From NCBI GenBank assembly GCA_030158725.1, contig JAOASJ010000046.1, positions 1 to 64,000 of the forward strand: 64,000 nucleotides of DNA. The letters run 5' to 3'. The position numbers and the translations under genes were made by a program. Within the stretch, counting starts at the first letter, position 1. Every line of letters begins with the position of its first letter. This document shows, in pieces, positions 54,719-63,383 of this stretch. The notes beneath the pieces are model-generated. The model saw nothing but the letters and a program-made list of their open reading frames with translations, was not told the origin of the DNA and searched no databases. Source of the DNA: Bacteroidia bacterium. GTDB taxonomy: Bacteria > Bacteroidota > Bacteroidia > NS11-12g > UBA955.

Positions 54719-54729
54719 TACGCTTTTGT

Positions 54730-55227
54730 ATGACAAGCAAAGTCAACAATATTCATTCAAAACCCACCAAAAAGGTGGGTTTTGTTTTGAAATCACATGG
54801 TTTCAATGGCCAAATTAGGGTTCATTTGGAAGATGATTTCGTGCCTAAAGATTTTCTCTTTTTAGAAATCAATCAAAAATATGTTCCTTTTGCAATCCAA
54901 TCCTTTAATAAGGAATCATCGATAATGAAATTGAAAGATTTCGACACCATCGATCAAATCAATGAAATTGTTTCTCTTCCAATTCTTGATTTAATATCTA
55001 AACCTGAAGAAATCGAAAGCATTGTAGGCTACACCCTAATCGATAACGAGACAGGTCAAACCTATCCAATCACCGATGTCATAGAATACCCTGGTAACAT
55101 TTTAATTGAATTTAGAAATGGTTTTAAAGATTGTTTAATCCCTTTGCATGAAGATTTTGTTACTGAAATAAACCACTCTGAACAAAAGATATTTGCTAGC
55201 TTTCCCGATGGAATACTAGATTTGTAG
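54730..55227 (+). CDS. rimM: ribosome maturation factor RimM
   Basis: Assists 16S rRNA processing and assembly of the 30S head. The 165-residue protein has the N-terminal RimM domain ([28 protein letters not shown]) and the C-terminal PRC-barrel-like part ([34 protein letters not shown]). The start is uncertain: ATG 54730 adds about seven residues compared with relatives, and a GTG at 54775 lies inside a terminator-like hairpin (54759-54788). I keep 54730, 11 bases after rpsP. Confidence 0.9.
   Translation: MTSKVNNIHSKPTKKVGFVLKSHGFNGQIRVHLEDDFVPKDFLFLEINQKYVPFAIQSFNKESSIMKLKDFDTIDQINEIVSLPILDLISKPEEIESIVGYTLIDNETGQTYPITDVIEYPGNILIEFRNGFKDCLIPLHEDFVTEINHSEQKIFASFPDGILDL
54759..54788 (+). terminator. 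terminator-like hairpin inside the 5' end of rimM
   Basis: Perfect ten-base arms AAAACCCACC and GGTGGGTTTT around AAAAA, followed by GTTTT. It lies 41 bases after the rpsP stop and codes for [10 protein letters not shown] of rimM. It could trim rpsP transcripts and lower rimM-trmD expression. Confidence 0.55.
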
Positions 55228-55229
55228 TT

Positions 55230-55901
55230 ATGCGGATAGATATTATAACGGTTCAACCAGCATTAATAGAAGGTGCCATCAACCATTCTATTGTAAAAAG
55301 AGCTAAAGACAAAGGTCTAGCAGAAATAAATCTTATTAATTTGAGAGATTATGCCCTCAACCGTTATGGTCAAGTAGACGACTACCAATTTGGCGGCGGC
55401 GCAGGTATGGTACTAATGTGCGAGCCAATTGCCAACGCTATTGAAGACCTTTGTAAACTAAGAAAATATGACGATATAATCTATACTTGCCCTGATGGTG
55501 AAGTATGGAAACAACCTCTCGCAAATGCATACTCTTTAAAGGAAAATTTAATTATTCTATGTGGCCACTATAAAGGCATAGATGAACGCATTCGCGAGTT
55601 ATATGTAACCAAAGAAATTTCTATCGGTGACTTTGTTTTAACCGGAGGTGAACTAGCTGCTGCAATTATTAGCGATAGTATTGTGAGATTGCTACCAGGT
55701 GTGCTAGGAAATGAAGAATCTGCGCTTACCGATAGTTTTCAAGATGGCTTATTAGCCCCGCCTGTATACACAAGACCAGCCGAATTTAAAGGACTTAATG
55801 TTCCTGATGTTTTACTTTCTGGAAACTTTAAAATGATTGATGAATGGCGCATGGAACAAGCCGAATTAAGAACTAAAGAACGTAGACCAGATTTATTATA
55901 A
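55230..55901 (+). CDS. trmD: tRNA (guanine-37-N1)-methyltransferase
   Basis: SPOUT enzyme that makes m1G37 in tRNAs and so prevents frameshifting. The 223-residue protein has the trefoil-knot signature [12 protein letters not shown], the catalytic [27 protein letters not shown] and [11 protein letters not shown]. It follows rimM with two bases between genes. Normal in length and motifs. Confidence 0.97.
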   Translation: MRIDIITVQPALIEGAINHSIVKRAKDKGLAEINLINLRDYALNRYGQVDDYQFGGGAGMVLMCEPIANAIEDLCKLRKYDDIIYTCPDGEVWKQPLANAYSLKENLIILCGHYKGIDERIRELYVTKEISIGDFVLTGGELAAAIISDSIVRLLPGVLGNEESALTDSFQDGLLAPPVYTRPAEFKGLNVPDVLLSGNFKMIDEWRMEQAELRTKERRPDLL

Positions 55902-55908
55902 ATTTACA

Positions 55909-56676
55909 ATGAAACTCATTTTAACCAAACCTCTTGTCATTTTTGACCTCGAAACAACTGGCATAAACACGTCTAAAGACCGTATCGTAGAATTGTGTAT
56001 GATTCGCGTTCAAGTAGATGGAGCTAGGCAAGAATTGAATCTTAGATTTAATCCAGGAATTCCTATTCCCCCTGAAATTACTTTAATCCATGGAATTTCT
56101 GATGCCGATGTCGCTAATGAACCTTCTTTCAAAGATAAAGCGCATGAACTAAATTCTTTTTTGGAGAATTGCGATTTTGCTGGTTTTAATAGCAATAAAT
56201 TCGATTTCCCTATGCTGGTAGAAGAATTTTACCGCGCAGGTGTTGAATTTGATACTTCAAAAAGAAAATTTATTGATGCTCAAAAGATCTTCCATACAAT
56301 GGAACCAAGAAATCTTAGCGCAGCTTATAAATTCTATTGCCAAAAGGAATTAAACAATGCCCACAGTGCAAAAGCAGACACTGAAGCAACTTGGGAAATC
56401 ATCCAATCTCAATTAGAAAAGTATACCAATTTAGAACCAAATATAGAATTCTTACACAAATTTAGCGGCCAAAGTAACTTGGTAGACTTAGCTGGAAGGT
56501 TGATATACAATGAAAAACAAGAACCGGTATTTAATTTCGGTAAGCACAAAGGCAAAAGGGTACAAGATGTTTTTAAATCCGATTACGGCTACTACGATTG
56601 GATGATGCAAGGTGATTTTCCTCTTCAAACCAAAAAAGTTCTAACACAACTAAAATTAAGTACTTTAAATAACTAA
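55909..56676 (+). CDS. DnaQ-like DEDDh 3'-5' exonuclease
   Basis: A 255-residue exonuclease. The DEDDh set is present: IFDLETTGINTSKDRIVEL (Asp and Glu), GFNSNKFDFPML (second Asp) and HSAKADTEATW (His and last Asp). The C-terminal 65 residues (VFNFGKHKGKRVQDVF, YYDWMMQGDFP) form the small domain found in ExoX-like exonucleases and related to DUF3820. It could be a pol III epsilon subunit or a stand-alone exonuclease; neighbours do not decide. Seven bases after trmD, so in the rpsP operon. Confidence 0.87.
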   Translation: MKLILTKPLVIFDLETTGINTSKDRIVELCMIRVQVDGARQELNLRFNPGIPIPPEITLIHGISDADVANEPSFKDKAHELNSFLENCDFAGFNSNKFDFPMLVEEFYRAGVEFDTSKRKFIDAQKIFHTMEPRNLSAAYKFYCQKELNNAHSAKADTEATWEIIQSQLEKYTNLEPNIEFLHKFSGQSNLVDLAGRLIYNEKQEPVFNFGKHKGKRVQDVFKSDYGYYDWMMQGDFPLQTKKVLTQLKLSTLNN

Positions 56677-56678
56677 AA

Positions 56679-57404
56679 ATGGCTGCCTTACGCTTTAAAG
56701 ACCTAATCGTATACGAAGACGAAGATATTATTGCAATTAATAAACCTGCAAATCTTTCTTCTTTACACGAGCGTTTTGATAGCCAATTTCTCTCTGTTGT
56801 TCAGATGTGCAAGGATATCGATGAGAACTACAGTCTTTGCCATCGACTTGACCGCGAAACTTCTGGGGTTATGCTTATTTCAAAAAATACAGAAGCATAC
56901 AAGTTTATTGCCTTACAATTCGAAAAAAGAAGTATCCATAAGATTTACCATGCTGTCGTAAACGCCTCTGTAAATATAAACGAACTAAGCGTTGAACTTC
57001 CTTTGTATACCGATAGCAAAAGGAGAGTGTTAATTTCAAGAAAAGAAGGTAAGCCTTCGTTAACCGTTTTTAATACTCTAAAACAATACAAACACTTCTC
57101 TCTACTTTCTTGTAGTCCCCATACTGGCCGACTGCATCAAATCAGAGTGCATGCTGCATCTCAAAACCTTCCTTTGTTAAGTGATACTCTGTATGGTGGT
57201 AAACCAGCTTACTTAACGCAAATCAAGAAGAATGTTAAAATCTCTGGGGAAGAAGAAAAGCCTTTAATAAACCGTGTGGCTTTACATGCCTACAGTATTG
57301 AATTCGAAAGCCCAAGTAAAGGGAAAATAAAAATTACGGCTCCTTATCCTAAAGATTTTGAAGTTCTAATTAAACTATTGGATAAATACGATAGTAATAT
57401 ATAA
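56679..57404 (+). CDS. RluA-family pseudouridine synthase without S4 domain
   Basis: A 241-residue pseudouridine synthase with catalytic HRLDRETSGVML and HTGRLHQIRVHAA. It lacks the N-terminal S4 domain, so it resembles RluA or RluC-type short members. Target unknown. It starts two bases after the exonuclease stop and closes the rpsP transcript before a strong terminator. Confidence 0.92.
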   Translation: MAALRFKDLIVYEDEDIIAINKPANLSSLHERFDSQFLSVVQMCKDIDENYSLCHRLDRETSGVMLISKNTEAYKFIALQFEKRSIHKIYHAVVNASVNINELSVELPLYTDSKRRVLISRKEGKPSLTVFNTLKQYKHFSLLSCSPHTGRLHQIRVHAASQNLPLLSDTLYGGKPAYLTQIKKNVKISGEEEKPLINRVALHAYSIEFESPSKGKIKITAPYPKDFEVLIKLLDKYDSNI

Positions 57405-57433
57405 ATATTTACTTTAAAAAGATTCTTAAATAA

Positions 57434-57463
57434 AAAATCCCGAAAATTTCTTTTCGGGATTTT
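57434..57463. terminator. bidirectional terminator between pseudouridine synthase and leucine dehydrogenase
   Basis: Perfect 13-base arms AAAATCCCGAAAA and TTTTCGGGATTTT around TTTC, with A-rich and T-rich flanks. It serves the convergent genes on both sides. Confidence 0.85.
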
Positions 57464-57484
57464 CTTTATAATGTAAAATCTTAA

Positions 57485-58585
57485 TTAGATTTTTGATTGC
57501 ATAATCATCGTGTCATGCACTCTTTTCTCTGCCAATTTAATAGCAGCTAATTGAGTGTTGATATTGTCTTCTTCAGATTTGCTGTAAATATTTAAAACTG
57601 TGTTGTAAATGTTTTCAGTTTGTGCAAAAGCAATTTCTCTTACATAACCATTCCATTCACTGTACACATTGATTAATCCACCTGCATTAATTAAGAAATC
57701 TGGTGCATAAAAAATACCTTTATTCTTAATCATATCTCCGTGAATTGTTTCATCTTCTAATTGGTTGTTTGCAGCACCTGCAACGATTTGACATTTCAAA
57801 CTATTGATGTTAGTTTCATTCAAAATTGCACCTAAAGCACATGGAGCAAAAATGTCTACATCCTGAGAGAATATTTCTGTAGGAGCAACAATAGTAGCAC
57901 CGAATTTATCTGAAGCAACTTTTAAACCTGATTCATAAATATCACTTGCAATAATGTGTGCACCTTCTTTGTGCAACAATTCGATAAGGTGTAAACCAAC
58001 TTTACCTGTACCTTGTACTGCAACTTTTTTGCCACCTAAGTTATCACTGCCGTATGCTTTCTTAGCACTTGCTTTGATACCCATGTATACGCCATATGCA
58101 GTAACCGGACTAGGATCACCTCCACCGCCCATGATTTCTGGTAATCCAACTACGTGGTTGGTTTCCATTTTCACATACTCCATATCTTTTGTTGTTGTTC
58201 CAACATCTTCAGCAGTAACATATTTACCACCTAAATTTTCAACAAATCTTCCAAATTTACGCATTAAATGCTCAGATTTGTCTTTACTTGGATCTCCAAT
58301 GATAACTGCTTTTGCTCCACCCAAATTCAAACCGCTAATAGCAGCTTTGTAGGTCATACCTCTTGAAAGTCTTAAGGCATCATTAATCGCTTCTGCTTCA
58401 CTTGCATATTTCCACATTCTAGTTCCACCTAATCCTGGTCCTAAAACCGTATTGTGGATAGCAATGATTGCTTTTAAACCTGTGTGGTTATCTTGACAAA
58501 TTAAAACTTGTTCGTGGTCATAACGGGCAACTTTAGCGAACACATCAAATTGTGTATCGTTTGTACTGGCTTTTGCTTGAGTCAT
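57485..58585 (-). CDS. leucine (Glu/Leu/Phe/Val) dehydrogenase
   Basis: NAD-dependent oxidative deaminase of branched-chain amino acids. The 366-residue protein has GPGLGGTRMW, the active-site MTYKAAISGLNLGGAKAVI with the catalytic Lys, the TAEDVGTTTKDM motif and the NAD-binding VQGTGKVGLHLIELLH. Sequence and length fit leucine dehydrogenase better than glutamate dehydrogenase, but substrate is inferred. Its own -7 box lies 39 bases upstream and a perfect terminator downstream, so it is monocistronic. Confidence 0.92.
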   Translation of the reverse strand: MTQAKASTNDTQFDVFAKVARYDHEQVLICQDNHTGLKAIIAIHNTVLGPGLGGTRMWKYASEAEAINDALRLSRGMTYKAAISGLNLGGAKAVIIGDPSKDKSEHLMRKFGRFVENLGGKYVTAEDVGTTTKDMEYVKMETNHVVGLPEIMGGGGDPSPVTAYGVYMGIKASAKKAYGSDNLGGKKVAVQGTGKVGLHLIELLHKEGAHIIASDIYESGLKVASDKFGATIVAPTEIFSQDVDIFAPCALGAILNETNINSLKCQIVAGAANNQLEDETIHGDMIKNKGIFYAPDFLINAGGLINVYSEWNGYVREIAFAQTENIYNTVLNIYSKSEEDNINTQLAAIKLAEKRVHDTMIMQSKI

Positions 58586-58624
58586 TTTTTGTGTATTAAT
58601 TTAGTGTTTTAAAAATTAAAGGTG

Positions 58625-58632
58625 CAAAGGTA
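58625..58632 (-). promoter_or_regulatory. -7 box TACCTTTG for leucine dehydrogenase
   Basis: Exact TAnnTTTG match on the minus strand, 39 bases before the ATG at 58585. No -33 TTG is visible. Confidence 0.5.
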
Positions 58633-58727
58633 ACTAATTATATTCTATAATTTATGTGTTAATACTTTTATTTTAATCCTTTGATTTGGACTAAAATACA
58701 ATTAGAAAAGAAACAATTCCAAGTGCC

Positions 58728-59696
58728 TTAATTATAATGAATAAAATCTGCCGCAGCCCTTTTCATTCTGTCATTTATAGCCCTTCCTAGGTCGATGTTT
58801 GGGACATTCATGGCCAGTATACAATCGACACCTATTTGGTCCAATAAACGCATATAATGAAATAAATTTTGTGCTGCCTCCGACATGTCTGAATTCGGAC
58901 TTAAATTTAATATATAAAGATTTTCAGGTACTTGAATTTCACCAAATCCTAAAAATGCCAATTTCTTGTCTTTGAATCTAATAATTTGAGATTCCAAATC
59001 CTCTACTATTAAAAACGGTGTTTTAGGTGCGTAATGTTTGTCTAATTGTCCAGGGGCACTTGGATTGCTGCCTCCTGAAATTTCAATTTCAATCGTTTCT
59101 CCAATACAATTTTCGATTTCTTGTACCGATAAACCACCCAACCTTTTGATCTTTAATTTTTCCTCACTGCAATCGACTATAGTACTTTCTAATCCTACTT
59201 GACAATCTCCTCCATCCAAAATATAAGGGACTAAATTACCCAATTGCTTTTCTACATGCTCAGCCTTGGTTGGACTGATATACCCAAAAGGATTTGCACT
59301 CGGTGCTGCCAAAGGATAATCCAATTGCTTTAACAAAGACAAGGTAAGTGGGTGATTGGGCACCCTAACTGCTACTAATTCACTTCCAGAAGTTACGATA
59401 TCTGGAACCTTACTGCTTTTCTTTAAAAGCAAAGTCAATGGTCCTGGCCAAAAAGCTTTAGCTAATTTTAAAGCATTCGGATTCAGTCCTTCAACATAAC
59501 TTGAAATGGATTCAAGATCTGAAAAATGCAATATCAAAGGATCAAAAAAAGGTCTGTTCTTAATTTTGAATATAGAAACTACAGACTTTTCATTCAATCC
59601 ATTAGCCGCTAATCCATAAACAGTCTCTGTTGGTATACCAACAACTTGACCTTCATTTAATAATTTGACAGCCTCATTAATCTCACCTCCAATCAT
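58728..59696 (-). CDS. L-threonylcarbamoyladenylate synthase (Sua5 type)
   Basis: Makes threonylcarbamoyl-AMP from Thr, bicarbonate and ATP for the t6A37 modification of tRNA. The 322-residue protein has the YrdC domain (residues 1-200: GIPTETVYGLAAN, KNRPFFDPLILH, FWPGPLTLLLK, LAAPSANPFGYISPT, VGLESTIVD) and the additional C-terminal Sua5 domain (APGQLDKHYAPKTP). Coupled to the upstream response regulator gene with three bases between. Confidence 0.95.
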   Translation of the reverse strand: MIGGEINEAVKLLNEGQVVGIPTETVYGLAANGLNEKSVVSIFKIKNRPFFDPLILHFSDLESISSYVEGLNPNALKLAKAFWPGPLTLLLKKSSKVPDIVTSGSELVAVRVPNHPLTLSLLKQLDYPLAAPSANPFGYISPTKAEHVEKQLGNLVPYILDGGDCQVGLESTIVDCSEEKLKIKRLGGLSVQEIENCIGETIEIEISGGSNPSAPGQLDKHYAPKTPFLIVEDLESQIIRFKDKKLAFLGFGEIQVPENLYILNLSPNSDMSEAAQNLFHYMRLLDQIGVDCILAMNVPNIDLGRAINDRMKRAAADFIHYN

Positions 59697-59699
59697 CGA

Positions 59700-61055
59700 T
59701 TAATTACGTTTAAGACTGTATTTATCTATTTTATTGTATAGGTGACTTCTTTGAATATCTATTTCAACGGCTGTTTTGGCAACATTCCAATTGTTCTTTT
59801 TAAGTTTAGCCTCTAAGAAAATAGTTTCAGCATAATCCTTAAAGTCTTGGAACTTATCAAACTTGTCAATCATCACATTTTGAGTTTTAGATACTGGAGT
59901 TGAAGGATTGCTGTATGCAATTACATCTTCAACAGTAATCTTTGCATCAGACAATATAACCAAACGTTCTATAACGTTTCTTAATTCTCTAATATTACCT
60001 GTCCAATCAACATTTTTCAACTCATCTAATGCGCCGTGGGCGAATGATTTCTTAACGCCATTGTCTTCACATATTTCTTTTAAGAATTTTTCAGCAATCA
60101 CTGGAATATCTGCTACACGTTCATTTAAAGTCGGAACGTGAATCATTATAACACTTAAGCGGTGGTACAAATCCATCCTGAATTGATTCTTTTCAATCTC
60201 TTCAATTAAATTCTTATTTGTAGCAGCCAAGACACGAACATCTACATGAATTGCTTTATCGCCGCCAACCCTTTGCAGGACACCTTCTTGAATTACTCTC
60301 AACACTTTTGCTTGGGCTGATAAACTCATATCTCCAATTTCATCAAGAAACAATGTACCGCCATTGGCTTGTTCAAATTTACCTATGCGTTGTTTTATTG
60401 CTGTTGTAAATGCACCTTTTTCGTGACCGAATAATTCGCTTTCAATCAATTCACTTGGTATAGCCGCACAATTAACCTCAATTAATGGCATATTGGCACG
60501 GTTGCTTTTCTCATGAATCCAACGGGCAACAAGCTCTTTACCAGTTCCGTTTTCACCTGTAATCAATACGCGTGCGTCTGTTGGCGCTACTTTTTCAATG
60601 GTATCTTTTATCTTTTGAATAGAAGGCGTTTCACCAATAATATCTCTTGTTTTGGAAACTTTACGTCTCAAAACTTTAGTTTCTATAACTAAGTTGTTTT
60701 TTTCAACCGCATTGCGAATGGTGATTAATAATCTATTTAAATCTGGTGGTTTAGAAATGAAATCATAAGCGCCTTTGCGAACGGCCTCAACGGCAATTTC
60801 AATGGTACCATGACCTGAGATCAAAATAAAAGGAACCTCTGGAGCAACTTCTGATGCTTTGGTCATTACTTCCAAGCCATCCATTCCTGGCATTTTAATG
60901 TCACACAAAACAACATCGTAGTCATTTTCGTTTAACATTTCTAAGCCTTTTTTACCGTTTTCTACAATATCTACCTGATATTGCTCTGCGGTTAAAATGT
61001 TATGAAGGGCATCTCTGATTGGTTTTTCGTCGTCAATAACTAGTATTTTAGGCAT
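59700..61055 (-). CDS. NtrC-family response regulator with variant GAFTTA loop
   Basis: A 451-residue regulator. Order: receiver domain (phospho-acceptor Asp in VVLCDIKMPG, Lys in FISKPP), AAA+ sigma-54 activation domain (Walker A GENGTGKE, Walker B GTLFLDEIGD), and a Fis-type helix-turn-helix (NNWNVAKTAVEIDIQRSHLY). The sigma-54-contact loop, normally GAFTGA, reads GAFTTA here (60399-60416). The TTG at 61073 lies in the -7 box, so I start at ATG 61055 (MPKILVIDDEKPIR). No partner histidine kinase is adjacent. The targets are unknown. Confidence 0.92.
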   Translation of the reverse strand: MPKILVIDDEKPIRDALHNILTAEQYQVDIVENGKKGLEMLNENDYDVVLCDIKMPGMDGLEVMTKASEVAPEVPFILISGHGTIEIAVEAVRKGAYDFISKPPDLNRLLITIRNAVEKNNLVIETKVLRRKVSKTRDIIGETPSIQKIKDTIEKVAPTDARVLITGENGTGKELVARWIHEKSNRANMPLIEVNCAAIPSELIESELFGHEKGAFTTAIKQRIGKFEQANGGTLFLDEIGDMSLSAQAKVLRVIQEGVLQRVGGDKAIHVDVRVLAATNKNLIEEIEKNQFRMDLYHRLSVIMIHVPTLNERVADIPVIAEKFLKEICEDNGVKKSFAHGALDELKNVDWTGNIRELRNVIERLVILSDAKITVEDVIAYSNPSTPVSKTQNVMIDKFDKFQDFKDYAETIFLEAKLKKNNWNVAKTAVEIDIQRSHLYNKIDKYSLKRN

Positions 61056-61070
61056 ATTCAATAGTGTATT

Positions 61071-61089
61071 CAAAATTATACAATATTGT
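61071..61089 (-). promoter_or_regulatory. -7 box TAATTTTG with adjacent palindrome ACAATATTGT
   Basis: Minus-strand TAATTTTG (61078-61071), 15 bases before the ATG at 61055. The perfect ten-base palindrome at 61080-61089 lies one base upstream of the box, between the -7 and -33 positions, where a repressor could block polymerase. Confidence 0.45.
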
Positions 61090-61120
61090 GCTATGTAAAA
61101 TAAACAAGTTTTAGACAGAA

Positions 61121-63262
61121 TTATCGAATCAATTCTACCACACCATTATACGATCTAACTAAATTGGTTTTTGAATTTGTAAACTCAAAGAGATAATAAT
61201 ATGTGCCTGAAGGACAAGGATTTGAGGTGTCGTTATTCAAACCACCATTCCAATAAGAATCGGTAGGATAATTAAATGAATAAACTAAAATGCCCCAACG
61301 GTTATAAATTTTTCCTTTTAAGGCATCAAATCCTGTGAACTTAGTTTCAAATAAATCATTGATATTGTCATTTGAAACTGAATTTATATTGCTAGGAGTA
61401 AATACATTTGGTATAATTATGGAATTTGTGTCACAATTTATAAAGCGAAGATCCATTGTATCCGTATAAGAGCATTGGTTGGTGTCGGTAAGTTTCAACC
61501 ATACTTTTTGAGCGTTATTAACAACAACCATATTTAAAGTGCTGCCATTACTCCATAAAAACTTTGTTTTCGGCTCAACAACTGGTGCTACTTGAAAAAA
61601 GTCACCAAAACACAAAATAGAATCTTTACCCAATGTAAAGTATGGACGCTTATGAACTGTAACTGTTTTAACAAATGTATCGCCTGTGCAGCCTATACTG
61701 TTTGGATATGTTGCATTAAGCTTTACTTGATAAATTCCAGTTTTAGGATAAGATTTATTTACACTGTCGCCTGTTTGAAAAGTGCCATCACCAAAACTCC
61801 ATTTGAATAAGGCAAATGAATCAGACTTTGCTTTAAATTTAAAAATATTAAATGAATCGCATGTTGTGTATTGATTGGCAGCCAATGTTATTTGAGTATT
61901 GTTGCTTTCAAAACTTGAACCAACCTCGCTTGCATAACTCTCATCAATTCCAAATGCATACATATAAGCAATGAACCCTAATTCAGAACTTATTTTATAT
62001 TTAAGTGTTGGATTTAGTTTAATGCTTCCAACTGTGTTTTTGCAAGAATTCACAAACTTAGTGGTATCAATCGGATTGCCATTGATTCTTAATTTATGTA
62101 AACTGCCAATTGGCGCTGAAATACCTACATAAAAGTCTGCTGGGAAACTTGGGTTTTGAGAAATTTTAGAAGTTACAGGAAAGCTGAAGCCTGTATTGTT
62201 GGTTAATTGATTATTGGGAACAACATTCATCAAACTAGGGTTTCCTAATTTATCTATTTGACCATTGCATTCTCCACTTTTCATTAATTCAACGACGGAA
62301 ACCAATTTATCAGACTCTATACATACCGCAACATTAGATTTTTGATTGTATTGATAAACACCACCTTTATTAAGTGTAGTGCGGTAAACACCATCGATTT
62401 TTATAATGGTGTTGTTTTCTGTTGCTACTATTTGATAATAATATCCGCCATCAATAGTTTCATAGGGTAGGGTGGTAAATGATTTTCCTAAATATTGAAC
62501 TGGTCTTGTTTGGTTGTATAAGTGGTCGCAACCTCTACAATTGGGTGTAGAATAATCAACATAAGAACATTTTGCCCCCTCAAAAACTGCAAATCTTTTA
62601 CAACCATTGCTGTTCCATACATGGGTTCCTGCAAAAGACTGACTATCCAATGCCTGCTCATAATACACTTGGCCTTTTCTTAACCAAATACCAAAAGGGG
62701 TATTTTTAACCAAATTGTATTTAGAATCTGCTGTTGGCATCACATTGATGTAACAACTGTCATCAATTGCCACTACGGAAAACAAACTATTATTTTCTTT
62801 ACCCAATGATTCATCTCCTCTATACGTATTTATATAGTAATCTGGGTTGCCTGGAATTTTCTCAGAAGGAGTAATGGTTGAAATGTCGCTACTGTTCTGA
62901 ACATTATTCATTGCATATAGCGCAAAAGGAGAATTGGAGGTAGTATTTATTAAAATACCTTTATTAGGTCCAAATACAAAAGCATTAGGGGTGCTAAACT
63001 TGGTGTAACTAATTATGGTATCATAGTTTTTATAAACACCGATTCCAAATGATGAATTGCCCACATAAATGCGAACAGTATCTGGAAGCTTCGTTAAAGA
63101 AACTACAAAGGATACCTTGTCTAAACTTCCATAATTTTCTAAGAAAGTAAAACGAAACTCTTTTCCGTAATTGTTATTTTGGTTTTGAGCTTCTGTTCTA
63201 TCTGTGCTTAAAATTAATAAAAAAGTTAGGAATAGGAGGGAAATTGATGGCAAAAAGCGCAT
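61121..63262 (-). CDS. secreted IgGFc-binding-like protein with PKD domain and type B T9SS domain
   Basis: A 713-residue surface protein. Signal peptide MRFLPSISLLFLTFLLILS; an N-terminal region (residues about 25-450) resembling the IgGFc-binding-protein N-terminal domain of Bacteroidota (KEFRFTFLENYG, VSLTKLPDTVRIYVG); a PKD domain (FKWSFGDGTFQTGDSVNKSY); and a C-terminal gliding-type domain (IIPNVFTPSN, YNRWGILVYSF, GTYYYLFEFTN) for type B T9SS export. The TTG at 63274 is in the -7 box, so the ATG at 63262 is used. Ligand unknown. Confidence 0.85.
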   Translation of the reverse strand: MRFLPSISLLFLTFLLILSTDRTEAQNQNNNYGKEFRFTFLENYGSLDKVSFVVSLTKLPDTVRIYVGNSSFGIGVYKNYDTIISYTKFSTPNAFVFGPNKGILINTTSNSPFALYAMNNVQNSSDISTITPSEKIPGNPDYYINTYRGDESLGKENNSLFSVVAIDDSCYINVMPTADSKYNLVKNTPFGIWLRKGQVYYEQALDSQSFAGTHVWNSNGCKRFAVFEGAKCSYVDYSTPNCRGCDHLYNQTRPVQYLGKSFTTLPYETIDGGYYYQIVATENNTIIKIDGVYRTTLNKGGVYQYNQKSNVAVCIESDKLVSVVELMKSGECNGQIDKLGNPSLMNVVPNNQLTNNTGFSFPVTSKISQNPSFPADFYVGISAPIGSLHKLRINGNPIDTTKFVNSCKNTVGSIKLNPTLKYKISSELGFIAYMYAFGIDESYASEVGSSFESNNTQITLAANQYTTCDSFNIFKFKAKSDSFALFKWSFGDGTFQTGDSVNKSYPKTGIYQVKLNATYPNSIGCTGDTFVKTVTVHKRPYFTLGKDSILCFGDFFQVAPVVEPKTKFLWSNGSTLNMVVVNNAQKVWLKLTDTNQCSYTDTMDLRFINCDTNSIIIPNVFTPSNINSVSNDNINDLFETKFTGFDALKGKIYNRWGILVYSFNYPTDSYWNGGLNNDTSNPCPSGTYYYLFEFTNSKTNLVRSYNGVVELIR

Positions 63263-63271
63263 GTATTTGTG

Positions 63272-63279
63272 CAAATATA
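63272..63279 (-). promoter_or_regulatory. -7 box TATATTTG for the IgGFc-like gene
   Basis: Exact TAnnTTTG match on the minus strand, nine bases before the ATG at 63262. A TTG lies 14 bases upstream of the box, short of the usual spacing. Confidence 0.5.
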
Positions 63280-63348
63280 TTTTTTTCTTTTATCAAGTAA
63301 ATCTCTACTTTTGACGACATTTCTGTGGATAAGGTTGCCCCTGTCCAC

Positions 63349-63356
63349 TATTTTTG
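63349..63356 (+). promoter_or_regulatory. -7 box TATTTTTG for the M16 peptidase gene
   Basis: Exact TAnnTTTG match 27 bases before the ATG at 63384. A second match, TACTTTTG, lies at 63306-63313. Neither has a TTG at the usual -33 distance. Confidence 0.4.
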
Positions 63357-63383
63357 TACAATAATTATTCCAAACTTTATAAA

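Noticed and set aside
57954-58352. Plus-strand ORF of 132 codons inside leucine dehydrogenase
   Set aside because: Shadow of a highly conserved catalytic region on the other strand.
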